Of a stretch of 13,036 nucleotides of DNA, positions 6,367 to 12,480 are shown piece after piece. Both the position numbers and the translations under genes were made by a program. Positions within the stretch are counted from its first letter, which is position 1. Each line of letters begins with the position of its first letter. The DNA is from Pseudomonadota bacterium (GTDB lineage Bacteria > Pseudomonadota > Alphaproteobacteria > Rhodobacterales > Rhodobacteraceae), in contig JAQCLA010000044.1 of assembly GCA_027592105.1 (NCBI GenBank), positions 1 through 13,036 of the forward strand, given 5' to 3'. The notes under the pieces were generated by a model that was not told the DNA's origin, searched no databases, and saw nothing but the letters and a program-made list of their open reading frames with translations.

Positions 6367-7371
6367 TTAGTGCAAAAGCCGCCCCATCGCCGCCGAGACA
6401 TCGGCCATGCGCGCCGAAAAGCCCCATTCATTGTCATACCACGCCAGCACCCGCACCGTGCGCCCACCCACGACCTTGGTCTGGTCAGGGGCGAAGATGG
6501 CCGAGAATGTAGTGTGGTTGAAATCGATCGAGACCTTGGGCTCGATGTCATAGGACAAGACGCTGCGCATATGTCCCTCGGCGGCTTCACGCATGATCTC
6601 GTTCACATCTTGCACTGTCACGCTGCGCCCGGCCTCGAATGTCAGATCGACGCAAGAGACATTGGGCGTAGGCACGCGCAGCGATGTACCGTCAAGCCGG
6701 CCTTCCAACTCGGGCAAAACTTCTTTCAGCGCCTTGGCCGCGCCGGTCGAGGTAGGGATCATCGCCATCGCAGCGGCGCGCGCGCGGTAAAGATCCTTGT
6801 GGCGGCGGTCCAGCGTGGGCTGGTCGCCCGTGTAGCTGTGGATCGTCGTCATGATCCCGCGCTCGATGCCGATCGCATCGTTCAAGACCTTGGCGATCGG
6901 GGCCAGGCAATTGGTCGTGCAAGACCCGTTCGACACGACATGATGCTCGGCCAGCAATTCGCGGTGGTTCACACCATAGACGATCGTCTTGTCGGCATTC
7001 TTGGCGGGCGCCGAGACGAGCACCCGCTTGGCGCCGCGCGTCAGGTGGATCGCGGCAGCGTCACGGTTGTTGAAGTTGCCGGTGCATTCCAGCACCACAT
7101 CGCAGCCTTCCCAATCCAATTCGGCCGGATCATAGGTGGAAAACACCTTCATCGGGCCACGGCCCAGATCCATCGTGTCACCTTGTACGCGCACCTCGCC
7201 GGGAAAGCGGCCATGCACGCTGTCGTAACGCAGCAAATGCGCGTTTGTTTCGATCGGGCCAGTGGCGTTGATCTTGACCACCTGCACATCGTTGCGCGCG
7301 GCTTCCGTGATATGGGCCAGCGTGCAGCGCCCGATCCGTCCGAAACCGTTGATCCCAAGGGTGATCGTCAT
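6367..7371 (-). CDS. Glyceraldehyde-3-phosphate dehydrogenase, paralog 2 (coenzyme Asp replaced)
   Basis: This second GAPDH (334 residues) keeps all catalytic features: INGFGRIGR (7-15), SNGSCTTNCLAP with nucleophile C151, TTIHSYTGDQPT with the base H178, and STGAAKAL. It clearly differs from gap1: the coenzyme position reads N35-A36-T37 (VVKINATG) instead of N-D-L. Loss of this Asp, which contacts the adenosine ribose in NAD-specific enzymes, is seen in NADP-accepting GAPDHs, so an anabolic or dual-specific role is inferred. The ATG at 7371 has GAGG six bases upstream; a start at 7422 would add 17 residues unlike the family. It is transcribed first in the block, from a spacer with a complex inverted-repeat operator region, and is followed by a hairpin. 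The symbol (gap2/gapB) is not certain, so none is given. Confidence 0.96.
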   Translation of the reverse strand: MTITLGINGFGRIGRCTLAHITEAARNDVQVVKINATGPIETNAHLLRYDSVHGRFPGEVRVQGDTMDLGRGPMKVFSTYDPAELDWEGCDVVLECTGNFNNRDAAAIHLTRGAKRVLVSAPAKNADKTIVYGVNHRELLAEHHVVSNGSCTTNCLAPIAKVLNDAIGIERGIMTTIHSYTGDQPTLDRRHKDLYRARAAAMAMIPTSTGAAKALKEVLPELEGRLDGTSLRVPTPNVSCVDLTFEAGRSVTVQDVNEIMREAAEGHMRSVLSYDIEPKVSIDFNHTTFSAIFAPDQTKVVGGRTVRVLAWYDNEWGFSARMADVSAAMGRLLH

Positions 7372-7454
7372 ACCAAGCCTCATGGTCTGTCGCGCCAGTC
7401 TTGGTTTCGCATACCCAAGCATGCCGCATTGGCCAAGGAAAAACCGCCCCGATT

Positions 7455-7490
7455 CCAGATGTTAGCGTAACCGTTAGCGTCAACATCTGG
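7455..7490. promoter_or_regulatory. Nested operator region upstream of gap2
   Basis: Perfect 9-base arms CCAGATGTT (7455-7463) and AACATCTGG (7482-7490) enclose 18 bases. Inside, GTTAGCG occurs twice in direct repeat (7461-7467 and 7473-7479, period 12). The stretch 7471-7486, CCGTTAGCGTCAACAT, fits the TGTTA-N-CG-N-TAACA operator with two mismatches. A half-site CGCTAACA follows at 7497-7504. On the minus strand TTGACG (7478-7483) could be a -35, placing the operator over the gap2 promoter. It is a probable binding site of the same regulator as at gap1 and pdhA. Confidence 0.6.
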
Positions 7491-7607
7491 GGTTTGCGCT
7501 AACAACGCCCCGCGATGGCCCAGTGACCAAGATCAAGGCGCGCGCAGGGCAGGCGTGATTTCCTTTCACCTGCGACAGGATCGCACCGACAAAAAGGAGC
7601 AAGGCAG

Positions 7608-8036
7608 ATGAGCGCGCTTGGGCTGAAGATCATCGACGAATCCGTGCAACAGGCCAATATCTGGATCAACGCGGTCGATTACCGTGTGGGGCTGGTCAAC
7701 AAGCAGCGCGCCTATCGCCTTTTGCGTGCGGTGCTGCATGCGCTGCGCGACCAGTTGACCCCCGACACCGCCGCGCATCTGTCGGCGCAATTGCCGATCT
7801 TCGTGCGCGGCATCTTTTACGAAGGCTACAACCCCTCCAGCATGCCCGCCGCGATCCGCGACAAGGATGATTTCATCGCCCGCGTCGTGGCGATCTTCGG
7901 TCCAGAGCCGCCCGAGGATATCACAGGTGCCATCGGCGGGGTTTTCGATGTGCTCGACGCGCGCCTCTCGCCGGGGGAAATGGCGCAGCTGCGCGGGCAA
8001 ATGGCCCGCGATATCCGGGCGCTTTTCGCCGATTAA
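7608..8036 (+). CDS. DUF2267 family protein
   Basis: This 142-residue, probably soluble, mostly helical protein is assigned by recall to DUF2267, a family of unknown function. Features that support this are the repeated helical unit with KQRAYRLLRAVLHALRDQLT (about 31-50), LSAQLPIFVRGIFYEGYNP (about 59-77), and a second half ending DARLSPGEMAQLRGQMARDIRALF. No signal peptide, membrane segment or catalytic motif is visible. AAGGAG lies eight bases before the ATG, so the start is well supported. It is divergent from gap2 across a 236-base spacer that contains the gap2 operator region, so it could share that control. It is followed by ribonuclease D 120 bases downstream, with no clear terminator between. 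What it does cannot be said from sequence. Confidence 0.85.
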   Translation: MSALGLKIIDESVQQANIWINAVDYRVGLVNKQRAYRLLRAVLHALRDQLTPDTAAHLSAQLPIFVRGIFYEGYNPSSMPAAIRDKDDFIARVVAIFGPEPPEDITGAIGGVFDVLDARLSPGEMAQLRGQMARDIRALFAD

Positions 8037-8156
8037 GCCGCTTTGGGCGCGGTCGGATCAGGGCTAAGCGCGCGCGCGCCGGAAAAGTCGCTGGCACGCG
8101 GCCCCTTTTCTTTCCTGCGCGCCTCGCCTATGCGGGATCGGCCCGTGCCATGACGG

Positions 8157-9338
8157 GTGGCGAAAAAGACCACTGCATTGACCGAGATCCTGACAACCAC
8201 CGAGGCGCTAGCGGCTTTTTGTTCCAAAGCTGCACAAGCCCCCTATGTCACCGTCGATACGGAATTCCTGCGCGAGCGGACCTATTTCGCACAGCTTTGC
8301 CTTGTGCAGCTTGCGATGCCCGGCGTCGATGATGCCCAAGCCGTTTTGGTCGACCCGCTGGCCGAAGGGATCTCGCTCGACCCGCTTTATGCGCTGTTTC
8401 GCAATCCCGATGTCATCAAGGTGTTCCACGCAGCCCGCCAAGACCTCGAGATCTTTCATGTCGAGGGTGGGGTTGTACCAAGCCCGTTGTTCGACACGCA
8501 GGTCGCGGCGATGGTCTGCGGCTTCGGCGATCAGGTCGGCTATGAGACCTTGGTGCGCAAGATCGCGCGCGCCAATCTCGACAAATCCTCGCGCTTTACC
8601 GATTGGTCGCGCCGTCCCCTGAGCGACGCGCAAAAGACCTATGCGCTGGCCGATGTGACGCATCTGCGCCAGATCTATGAATATCTCAAGGCCGAGTTGG
8701 GGCGCACCAAGCGCACCCAATGGCTGGAAGAGGAATTGGCCCAGCTGACCGATGCCTCAAGCTATATCGTCGATCCTGACGCCGCGTGGCAAAGGCTGAA
8801 GCTGCGCACGAGTTCCGGGCGCACCTTGGCCATCGCCAAGGAATTGGCCGCCTTCCGCGAGCGGTATGCCCAGCAAAAGAACATCCCCCGCAGCCGCGTG
8901 ATCAAGGATGACGCGCTGATCGAACTGGCCTCGACCAAACCGCGCAGCTTGGCCGATCTGTCGAAATCCCGCCTGTTGCTGCGCGATGCGCGCAAGGGCG
9001 AGATTGCCGAAGGTCTGGTTGCGGCGGTGGTGGCAGGGCTCGATATGCCCGCCGAGCGTCAGCCCGAGATGCCGGAGGGGCGGGATCGCTCGAACCTCAA
9101 CAGCGCGCTGGCCGATCTGTTGCGCGTCCTGCTCAAGGCCAAGGCCGAAGAGGCAGGCGTTGCCACCAAGCTAATCGCCTCCTCCGCCGATCTCGATGAT
9201 ATCGCGTGCGGCGATCACAACGGGATCTGGGCCACCGGTTGGCGGCGCGAGGTTTTTGGCAATGACGCGCTGCGCCTCGTGCGCGGTGAGATCGCGCTTT
9301 CGGCCAAGGGCGACCGGGTCAAGATCGTTTCGGTCTGA
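8157..9338 (+). CDS. rnd: Ribonuclease D
   Basis: This 3'-5' exoribonuclease trims tRNA and other stable RNA 3' ends. With the GTG start (393 residues) it has the DEDDy exonuclease motifs: D34 and E36 in VTVDTEFLRER, D96 in HAARQDLEIF, and Y162/D166 in TYALADVTHL. An HRDC nucleic-acid-binding domain follows at about 210-290 (LAAFRERYAQQKNIPRSRVIKDDALIELA), then a C-terminal region ending in a WRREVFG-type segment. Length fits alphaproteobacterial Rnd. The start is uncertain: the frame opens only at 8154, there is no in-frame ATG near the beginning, and GTG at 8157 or TTG at 8178 must be used. TTG would give MTEILTTTEAL, closer to family starts I recall. Neither has a strong ribosome site. It converges with the following lipoprotein gene, 17 bases apart. 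Confidence 0.95.
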   Translation: MAKKTTALTEILTTTEALAAFCSKAAQAPYVTVDTEFLRERTYFAQLCLVQLAMPGVDDAQAVLVDPLAEGISLDPLYALFRNPDVIKVFHAARQDLEIFHVEGGVVPSPLFDTQVAAMVCGFGDQVGYETLVRKIARANLDKSSRFTDWSRRPLSDAQKTYALADVTHLRQIYEYLKAELGRTKRTQWLEEELAQLTDASSYIVDPDAAWQRLKLRTSSGRTLAIAKELAAFRERYAQQKNIPRSRVIKDDALIELASTKPRSLADLSKSRLLLRDARKGEIAEGLVAAVVAGLDMPAERQPEMPEGRDRSNLNSALADLLRVLLKAKAEEAGVATKLIASSADLDDIACGDHNGIWATGWRREVFGNDALRLVRGEIALSAKGDRVKIVSV

Positions 9339-9355
9339 TCGCCGGTCACACAGCC

Positions 9356-9805
9356 CTATCGGCGTGTGATGCTCCGCCGGTTCTCGGCCCCGACCACGGT
9401 GATCGTGCGGATGCCCCGCAGGTCGAATTGCGACAATTCCAGCCCGGTGATGACCTCACGCGATTGCGGCGTGCCTGCTGGCGTGGGCGTTGGCGGCGGA
9501 AACACGCGAAACTCGTAGATCAAGGCCCCGTTTTCGCGGGCCACCTCGACCAGATCGGCCTCCCAATGGCCTTGGGTTTGTGGGCGGCCCATCGCGCGCA
9601 AGATCACGCCTTGTGCCGTGGGGTCGATGGAAAAGGCCACCACTTCGCTGACCAAGAACCGACGATCAAGCGGGTTTTCGGGGATGGTTTCACTGACCCG
9701 CACCCGCTCTTCGCGGCCCTCGCCGAACCAGTTGAACGGGTTGATGCGCGTGCCGCAGGCAGCAAGGCTCGTCATCAGGGCAAGGGCAAGGATCACGCGC
9801 AGCAT
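9356..9805 (-). CDS. Small lipoprotein of unknown function
   Basis: The 149-residue product begins with a classic lipoprotein signal: a short start (MLR), hydrophobic core (VILALALMTS) and lipobox LAAC with the modified Cys at residue 17. The mature part starts CGTRINPFNWFG and continues with a predicted beta-rich region (DRRFLVSEVVAFSIDPTA, GVILRAMGRPQTQGHWEADL) and a proline/threonine stretch PPPTPTPAGTP near residue 105. No enzymatic motif is recognisable. It resembles short Rhodobacterales lipoproteins annotated as hypothetical. The ATG at 9805 has GGAG six bases upstream; the ORF further upstream is unsupported. It is divergent from sufE and convergent with rnd, so it is a single-gene unit. 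An envelope role is all that can be inferred. Confidence 0.85.
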   Translation of the reverse strand: MLRVILALALMTSLAACGTRINPFNWFGEGREERVRVSETIPENPLDRRFLVSEVVAFSIDPTAQGVILRAMGRPQTQGHWEADLVEVARENGALIYEFRVFPPPTPTPAGTPQSREVITGLELSQFDLRGIRTITVVGAENRRSITRR

Positions 9806-9901
9806 GTGGCACTCCGTCGGTCTGTCACGCTTCTGTGCTAGCGCAGGACGGGTGCGAAGGAAAGCCGCCTCTGGACCTCGGCGCGCGGCTTGCATAGGTC
9901 A

Positions 9902-9920
9902 TGGGTGCATGCATCACCCA
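9902..9920. repeat. Inverted repeat in the sufE leader
   Basis: TGGGTG (9902-9907) and CACCCA (9915-9920) flank CATGCAT, giving a near-symmetric 19-base palindrome just before the sufE ribosome site. It could be an operator or a leader hairpin; no known iron-regulator box is clearly matched. Confidence 0.4.
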
Positions 9921-9936
9921 ACAGGAGTGCGCCCAG

Positions 9937-10365
9937 ATGGCAAGCGCCGCCTTCGAAGAGATCGCCGAAACCTTTGAATTCCTCGAAGATTGGGAAGAGC
10001 GTTATCGCCATGTCATCGATATGGGCAAGGCGATGGCACCGCTCGATGATGCTTTCAAGGTGCCCGCGACCAAGGTGGATGGCTGCGCCTCTCAGGTCTG
10101 GATCTTGCCGCAGATCGACGGGCAGGGGGCAGGCGCGGTGTTCCATTTCCAAGGCGAAAGCGACGCGATGATCGTGCGCGGGCTGATCGCTGTGTTGCAT
10201 GCGCTTTACGATGGGCTGAATGTGGCCGAGGTCATGGGCGTGGATGCTGGTGCCGAATTGGCGCGGCTGGGGCTCAACGATCACCTGTCTGCGCAGCGGT
10301 CGAACGGGTTGCGCGCCATGGTTGAGCGTATCCGCTCGCTGGCGGCGGAAAAGCTGGCGGGCTAG
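9937..10365 (+). CDS. sufE: Cysteine desulfuration protein SufE
   Basis: SufE accepts sulfane sulfur from the cysteine desulfurase SufS and passes it to the SufBCD scaffold for iron-sulfur cluster assembly in the cytoplasm. The 142 residues match the family: FEEIAETFEFLEDWEERYRHVIDMG at the start, KVPATKVDGCASQVW with the acceptor cysteine at C50 (C51 in E. coli), then FQGESDAMIVRGLIAVLHALYDG and a C-terminal LGLNDHLSAQRSNGLRAMVERI. An AGGAG nine bases before the ATG at 9937 decides the start over an ATG at 9901. It stands alone here, without other suf genes beside it, as is common in Rhodobacterales. It is divergent from the lipoprotein and convergent with the DUF1638 gene. Confidence 0.95.
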   Translation: MASAAFEEIAETFEFLEDWEERYRHVIDMGKAMAPLDDAFKVPATKVDGCASQVWILPQIDGQGAGAVFHFQGESDAMIVRGLIAVLHALYDGLNVAEVMGVDAGAELARLGLNDHLSAQRSNGLRAMVERIRSLAAEKLAG

Positions 10366-10395
10366 GGGCGCGAAAAGCCTCGGATTTTCCGGCGC

Positions 10396-11025
10396 TCAAA
10401 GCCGCGACATGGCCACTTCAAGATCGCCGTAGCCAGTCAAGCGCCGTTCGAAGTCTAGCTTGAGAAATGCCGCGCAAGCCTTTGCTTTTTCTGTTAATTC
10501 CGGATCATCCGTCTGGGCTTGATAGACCAGCTTGGTGTAATTTCCGAAATACATATCGCGCAGCTGCGGAAAGCGGTCGAGCCCGAGGGGCTTGGTCACG
10601 AAAGCATCGAACTGGCGCACCAAGAAATCGGTCAGGTAAAAGGCCGTCATCTCGTCGCGGTCGGCAAAGACCGCGTTGCCTTCGAAAAAGCTGTAGCAAT
10701 GTGGCCCTTCCAGCATGCCCACGCCCAAACGGTCGCAAACGGCCTGCAACAGCCCCCCCGTGCCGCAATCGGCGTATAGCACGAAAACCTGCGCGTAATC
10801 CTTGCCGCGCGCGGTCACGGCCGCCTCTACCGCGTCGGGGATGCGCTCGGGGTGGTTGTGCAAGATCGCGGGCAGGCAATGCAGATCGAGATGATCCCAA
10901 CCATTGGTGGATTTGAGGTCCAAGATCTCGCGCGCAAGCGCCCCACAGCCGATCAACAGCACGCGGCCCCGCCCCTCGGGGGCAAGGCCGGTTTCAAGCA
11001 AGCTGTCATCATCGAGCAAGGTCAT
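10396..11025 (-). CDS. DUF1638 protein, likely accessory to corrinoid-dependent methyl transfer
   Basis: The 209-residue protein is recognised as DUF1638 from its conserved cysteine/histidine pattern: C27 in LLIGCGALAREI, C50 and H56/H58 in LHCLPAILHNHPERIP, C87 in VLYADCGTGG, C97, and H109-C110 in GPHCYSFFEGN. These invariant-looking Cys/His residues suggest metal or corrinoid handling, but no reaction is established to my knowledge. DUF1638 genes are often found with B12-binding corrinoid proteins and methyltransferases in methanogens and Rhodobacterales. A corrinoid protein lies upstream in the same direction, with GNAT and EamA genes between. The ATG at 11025 is 7 bases after the eamA stop, so it is translationally close to eamA; the ribosome site is weak. 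It converges with sufE. Confidence 0.85.
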   Translation of the reverse strand: MTLLDDDSLLETGLAPEGRGRVLLIGCGALAREILDLKSTNGWDHLDLHCLPAILHNHPERIPDAVEAAVTARGKDYAQVFVLYADCGTGGLLQAVCDRLGVGMLEGPHCYSFFEGNAVFADRDEMTAFYLTDFLVRQFDAFVTKPLGLDRFPQLRDMYFGNYTKLVYQAQTDDPELTEKAKACAAFLKLDFERRLTGYGDLEVAMSRL

Positions 11026-11032
11026 GATCGGT

Positions 11033-11920
11033 TTATGCCTGAGGTGGGCCGCGGCGCAAAGCCCTTGCCGCGACAAGGCGTGGTCCCAAAACCGACAGCA
11101 CAAGCCCCGCCAGAACCACGGCGCCTGCCAAGGCCTCGGCCCCGGTGATACGCTCGCCCAAAACAATGGCCGCCGTGCCCATGCCGACCAGCGGGATCAA
11201 CAGCGCAAAAGGCGTGACCTGTGCGGCGCGGTGGCGCGACATCAGCGTGCCCCAGATCGAATAGCCCACGACAGTGGAAATCAGCGCCACATAGATCACC
11301 GCCAACCATCCTTTGAGGCTGAGGGCGGCGATCGCGGCCAAGGGCGCGTCGGTTTCGATCAACAACGACATCCCCAGCATCGGCAGCGGTGGCACAAGGC
11401 AGGCCCACGAAAACAGCGCCAGCATGTCCACACCGGGTAGGCGGCGCAGCACCAGATTGCCGATGGCCCAGCACAGCGCCCCGCAGAGGATCAGTGCAAG
11501 GCCCACAAGCGTGATATTGCCGCCAGAGATCAGCCCAAAGAGCGCAAGGCCCAAGACCGCAAGCGCGATGCCCAAGCCTTGCACAAATGTGACCCGCTCG
11601 CCAAAGGCCGCCCATGCCATAATGATCGTCATCGGCACTTGGCTTTGAATGATGAGCGAGGCAAGCCCGGCGCTTGTGCCAGCCGTCAATCCGCTGAAAA
11701 GAAATGCGAATTGCCCCATATTGATCAACGCGCCCACCGCGATGATCGCGGGCCAGCTTGCCGGACGGGGAAACAGGAACAACAGCGGGATCAGGATCGC
11801 AAAGCGCAAGCCCACGAACAACAGCGGCGGCAATTCTTCCAGCGCCAGCTTCATGCCGGTGAAATTCGACCCCCAGGCAAGGATCACCACCAGCACAAGC
11901 GCGATATCGCGCGGCGGCAT
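11033..11920 (-). CDS. eamA: EamA-type DMT superfamily exporter
   Basis: This inner-membrane protein belongs to the drug/metabolite transporter superfamily; E. coli EamA exports cysteine and O-acetylserine. The 295 residues contain about ten hydrophobic segments in two EamA repeats. The first runs from IALVLVVILAWGSNF through GQFAFLFSGLTAGTSAGLASL and the first FGER motif. The second ends with STVVGYSIWGTLMSRH and a second motif, LGERITGAEALAGAVV. Both segments read very much like E. coli EamA, and MPPRDIALVLVVILAWGSNF aligns with its start. GAGG lies eight bases before the ATG at 11920; an in-frame ATG at 12007 would add 29 non-family residues overlapping the GNAT gene. Substrate cannot be fixed, though an amino-acid-type metabolite is plausible. 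Confidence 0.92.
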   Translation of the reverse strand: MPPRDIALVLVVILAWGSNFTGMKLALEELPPLLFVGLRFAILIPLLFLFPRPASWPAIIAVGALINMGQFAFLFSGLTAGTSAGLASLIIQSQVPMTIIMAWAAFGERVTFVQGLGIALAVLGLALFGLISGGNITLVGLALILCGALCWAIGNLVLRRLPGVDMLALFSWACLVPPLPMLGMSLLIETDAPLAAIAALSLKGWLAVIYVALISTVVGYSIWGTLMSRHRAAQVTPFALLIPLVGMGTAAIVLGERITGAEALAGAVVLAGLVLSVLGPRLVAARALRRGPPQA

Positions 11921-11996
11921 CAACTCGGCCTCGCTGTGGGCGGCTGGACGCGACGAAGTGGCCCTCGGCACGGGGGGGCTGACCACCGCAGCGCCA

Positions 11997-12419
11997 TCAT
12001 AGATCACTCGCGAACATTACCAGCCGCTCGCCTGTCCGGGTCCATCGCATGCTTTGCCAAAAGCCTTCGGCCTCGGCGGTCGGGTCGGCCACCACCCAGA
12101 TGTCGTGGCACGCGATGCTGCGGGCATGGTCCATGCAAGTCATCACAAGCCGCGTACCGATCCCTTGCCGCCGCCATGGCCCGGCCACGCCCAATTCATT
12201 GATCCACCAGCTATCTTGCTTGTCGGGGTGGTGATAGATCACTCCCGAACACATGCCGATCAATTGGTCGCCATCGACGGCCACGGCGATTTGCAAGTGG
12301 TCGGCTGCAAGAAAGCGTTCCAGCAAATGACGGTCGACCGGCCCGTCGAACACATCCTCATGGACGTGTGCGAACAGGCCGGCGTCGATCCGGCGTGCAA
12401 TGAAGACGGAGACGGCCAT
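11997..12419 (-). CDS. GNAT family N-acetyltransferase
   Basis: This 140-residue protein transfers an acetyl group from acetyl-CoA to an unknown amine. The acetyl-CoA pyrophosphate-binding motif A is clear: NELGVAGPWRRQGIGTRLV with RRQGIG at 83-88. Preceding strands include QIAVAVDGDQLIGMCSGVIY. The pattern VFDGPVD near the start, SGV.YHHPDK and WWINELGV recalls the AAC(3)-I-like branch, which includes aminoglycoside acetyltransferases, but most such chromosomal members have no known substrate and resistance should not be assumed. AAGG lies about seven bases before the ATG. It follows the corrinoid gene terminator and precedes eamA by 76 bases, and may form a unit with eamA and the DUF1638 gene. 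Confidence 0.9.
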   Translation of the reverse strand: MAVSVFIARRIDAGLFAHVHEDVFDGPVDRHLLERFLAADHLQIAVAVDGDQLIGMCSGVIYHHPDKQDSWWINELGVAGPWRRQGIGTRLVMTCMDHARSIACHDIWVVADPTAEAEGFWQSMRWTRTGERLVMFASDL

Positions 12420-12446
12420 GCGCCATCCTTAGCGCGGAAAATTGGC

Positions 12447-12474
12447 CCGGCCCAGTGGCGTCGCTCTGGGCCGG
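12447..12474 (-). terminator. Terminator after the corrinoid protein gene
   Basis: CCGGCCCAG (12447-12455) and CTGGGCCGG (12466-12474) form a perfect 9-pair GC-rich stem with a 10-base loop, 6 bases after the corrinoid gene stop. On the minus strand it is followed by GCCAATTTTCC, a short T-run. It fits a Rho-independent terminator separating the corrinoid gene from the GNAT gene. Confidence 0.7.
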
Positions 12475-12480
12475 ACGAGA

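Noticed and set aside
4850..7470. Plus-strand open frames (281 and 408 codons) opposite gap1 and gap2
   Set aside because: The two resemble one another only because they are antisense copies of homologous GAPDH genes; this is not evidence of coding.
8068..8082. Run of alternating GC before rnd as a repeat array or Z-DNA element
   Set aside because: It is only about 13 bases and such runs are common in this GC-rich sequence.
9346..9369. TCACAC/GTGTGA inverted repeat between rnd and the lipoprotein gene as a bidirectional terminator
   Set aside because: The stem is only six pairs with a 12-base loop and no T-run, and it extends into the lipoprotein coding region.
10368..10396. Possible shared terminator between convergent sufE and the DUF1638 gene
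   Set aside because: GCGCGAAAA and TTTTCCGGCGC pair only with a bulge of two bases; too weak to call.
11997..12419. Aminoglycoside resistance gene
   Set aside because: The motif pattern recalls AAC(3)-I-like GNAT proteins, but sequence reading cannot show substrate and the setting is chromosomal without mobile elements.
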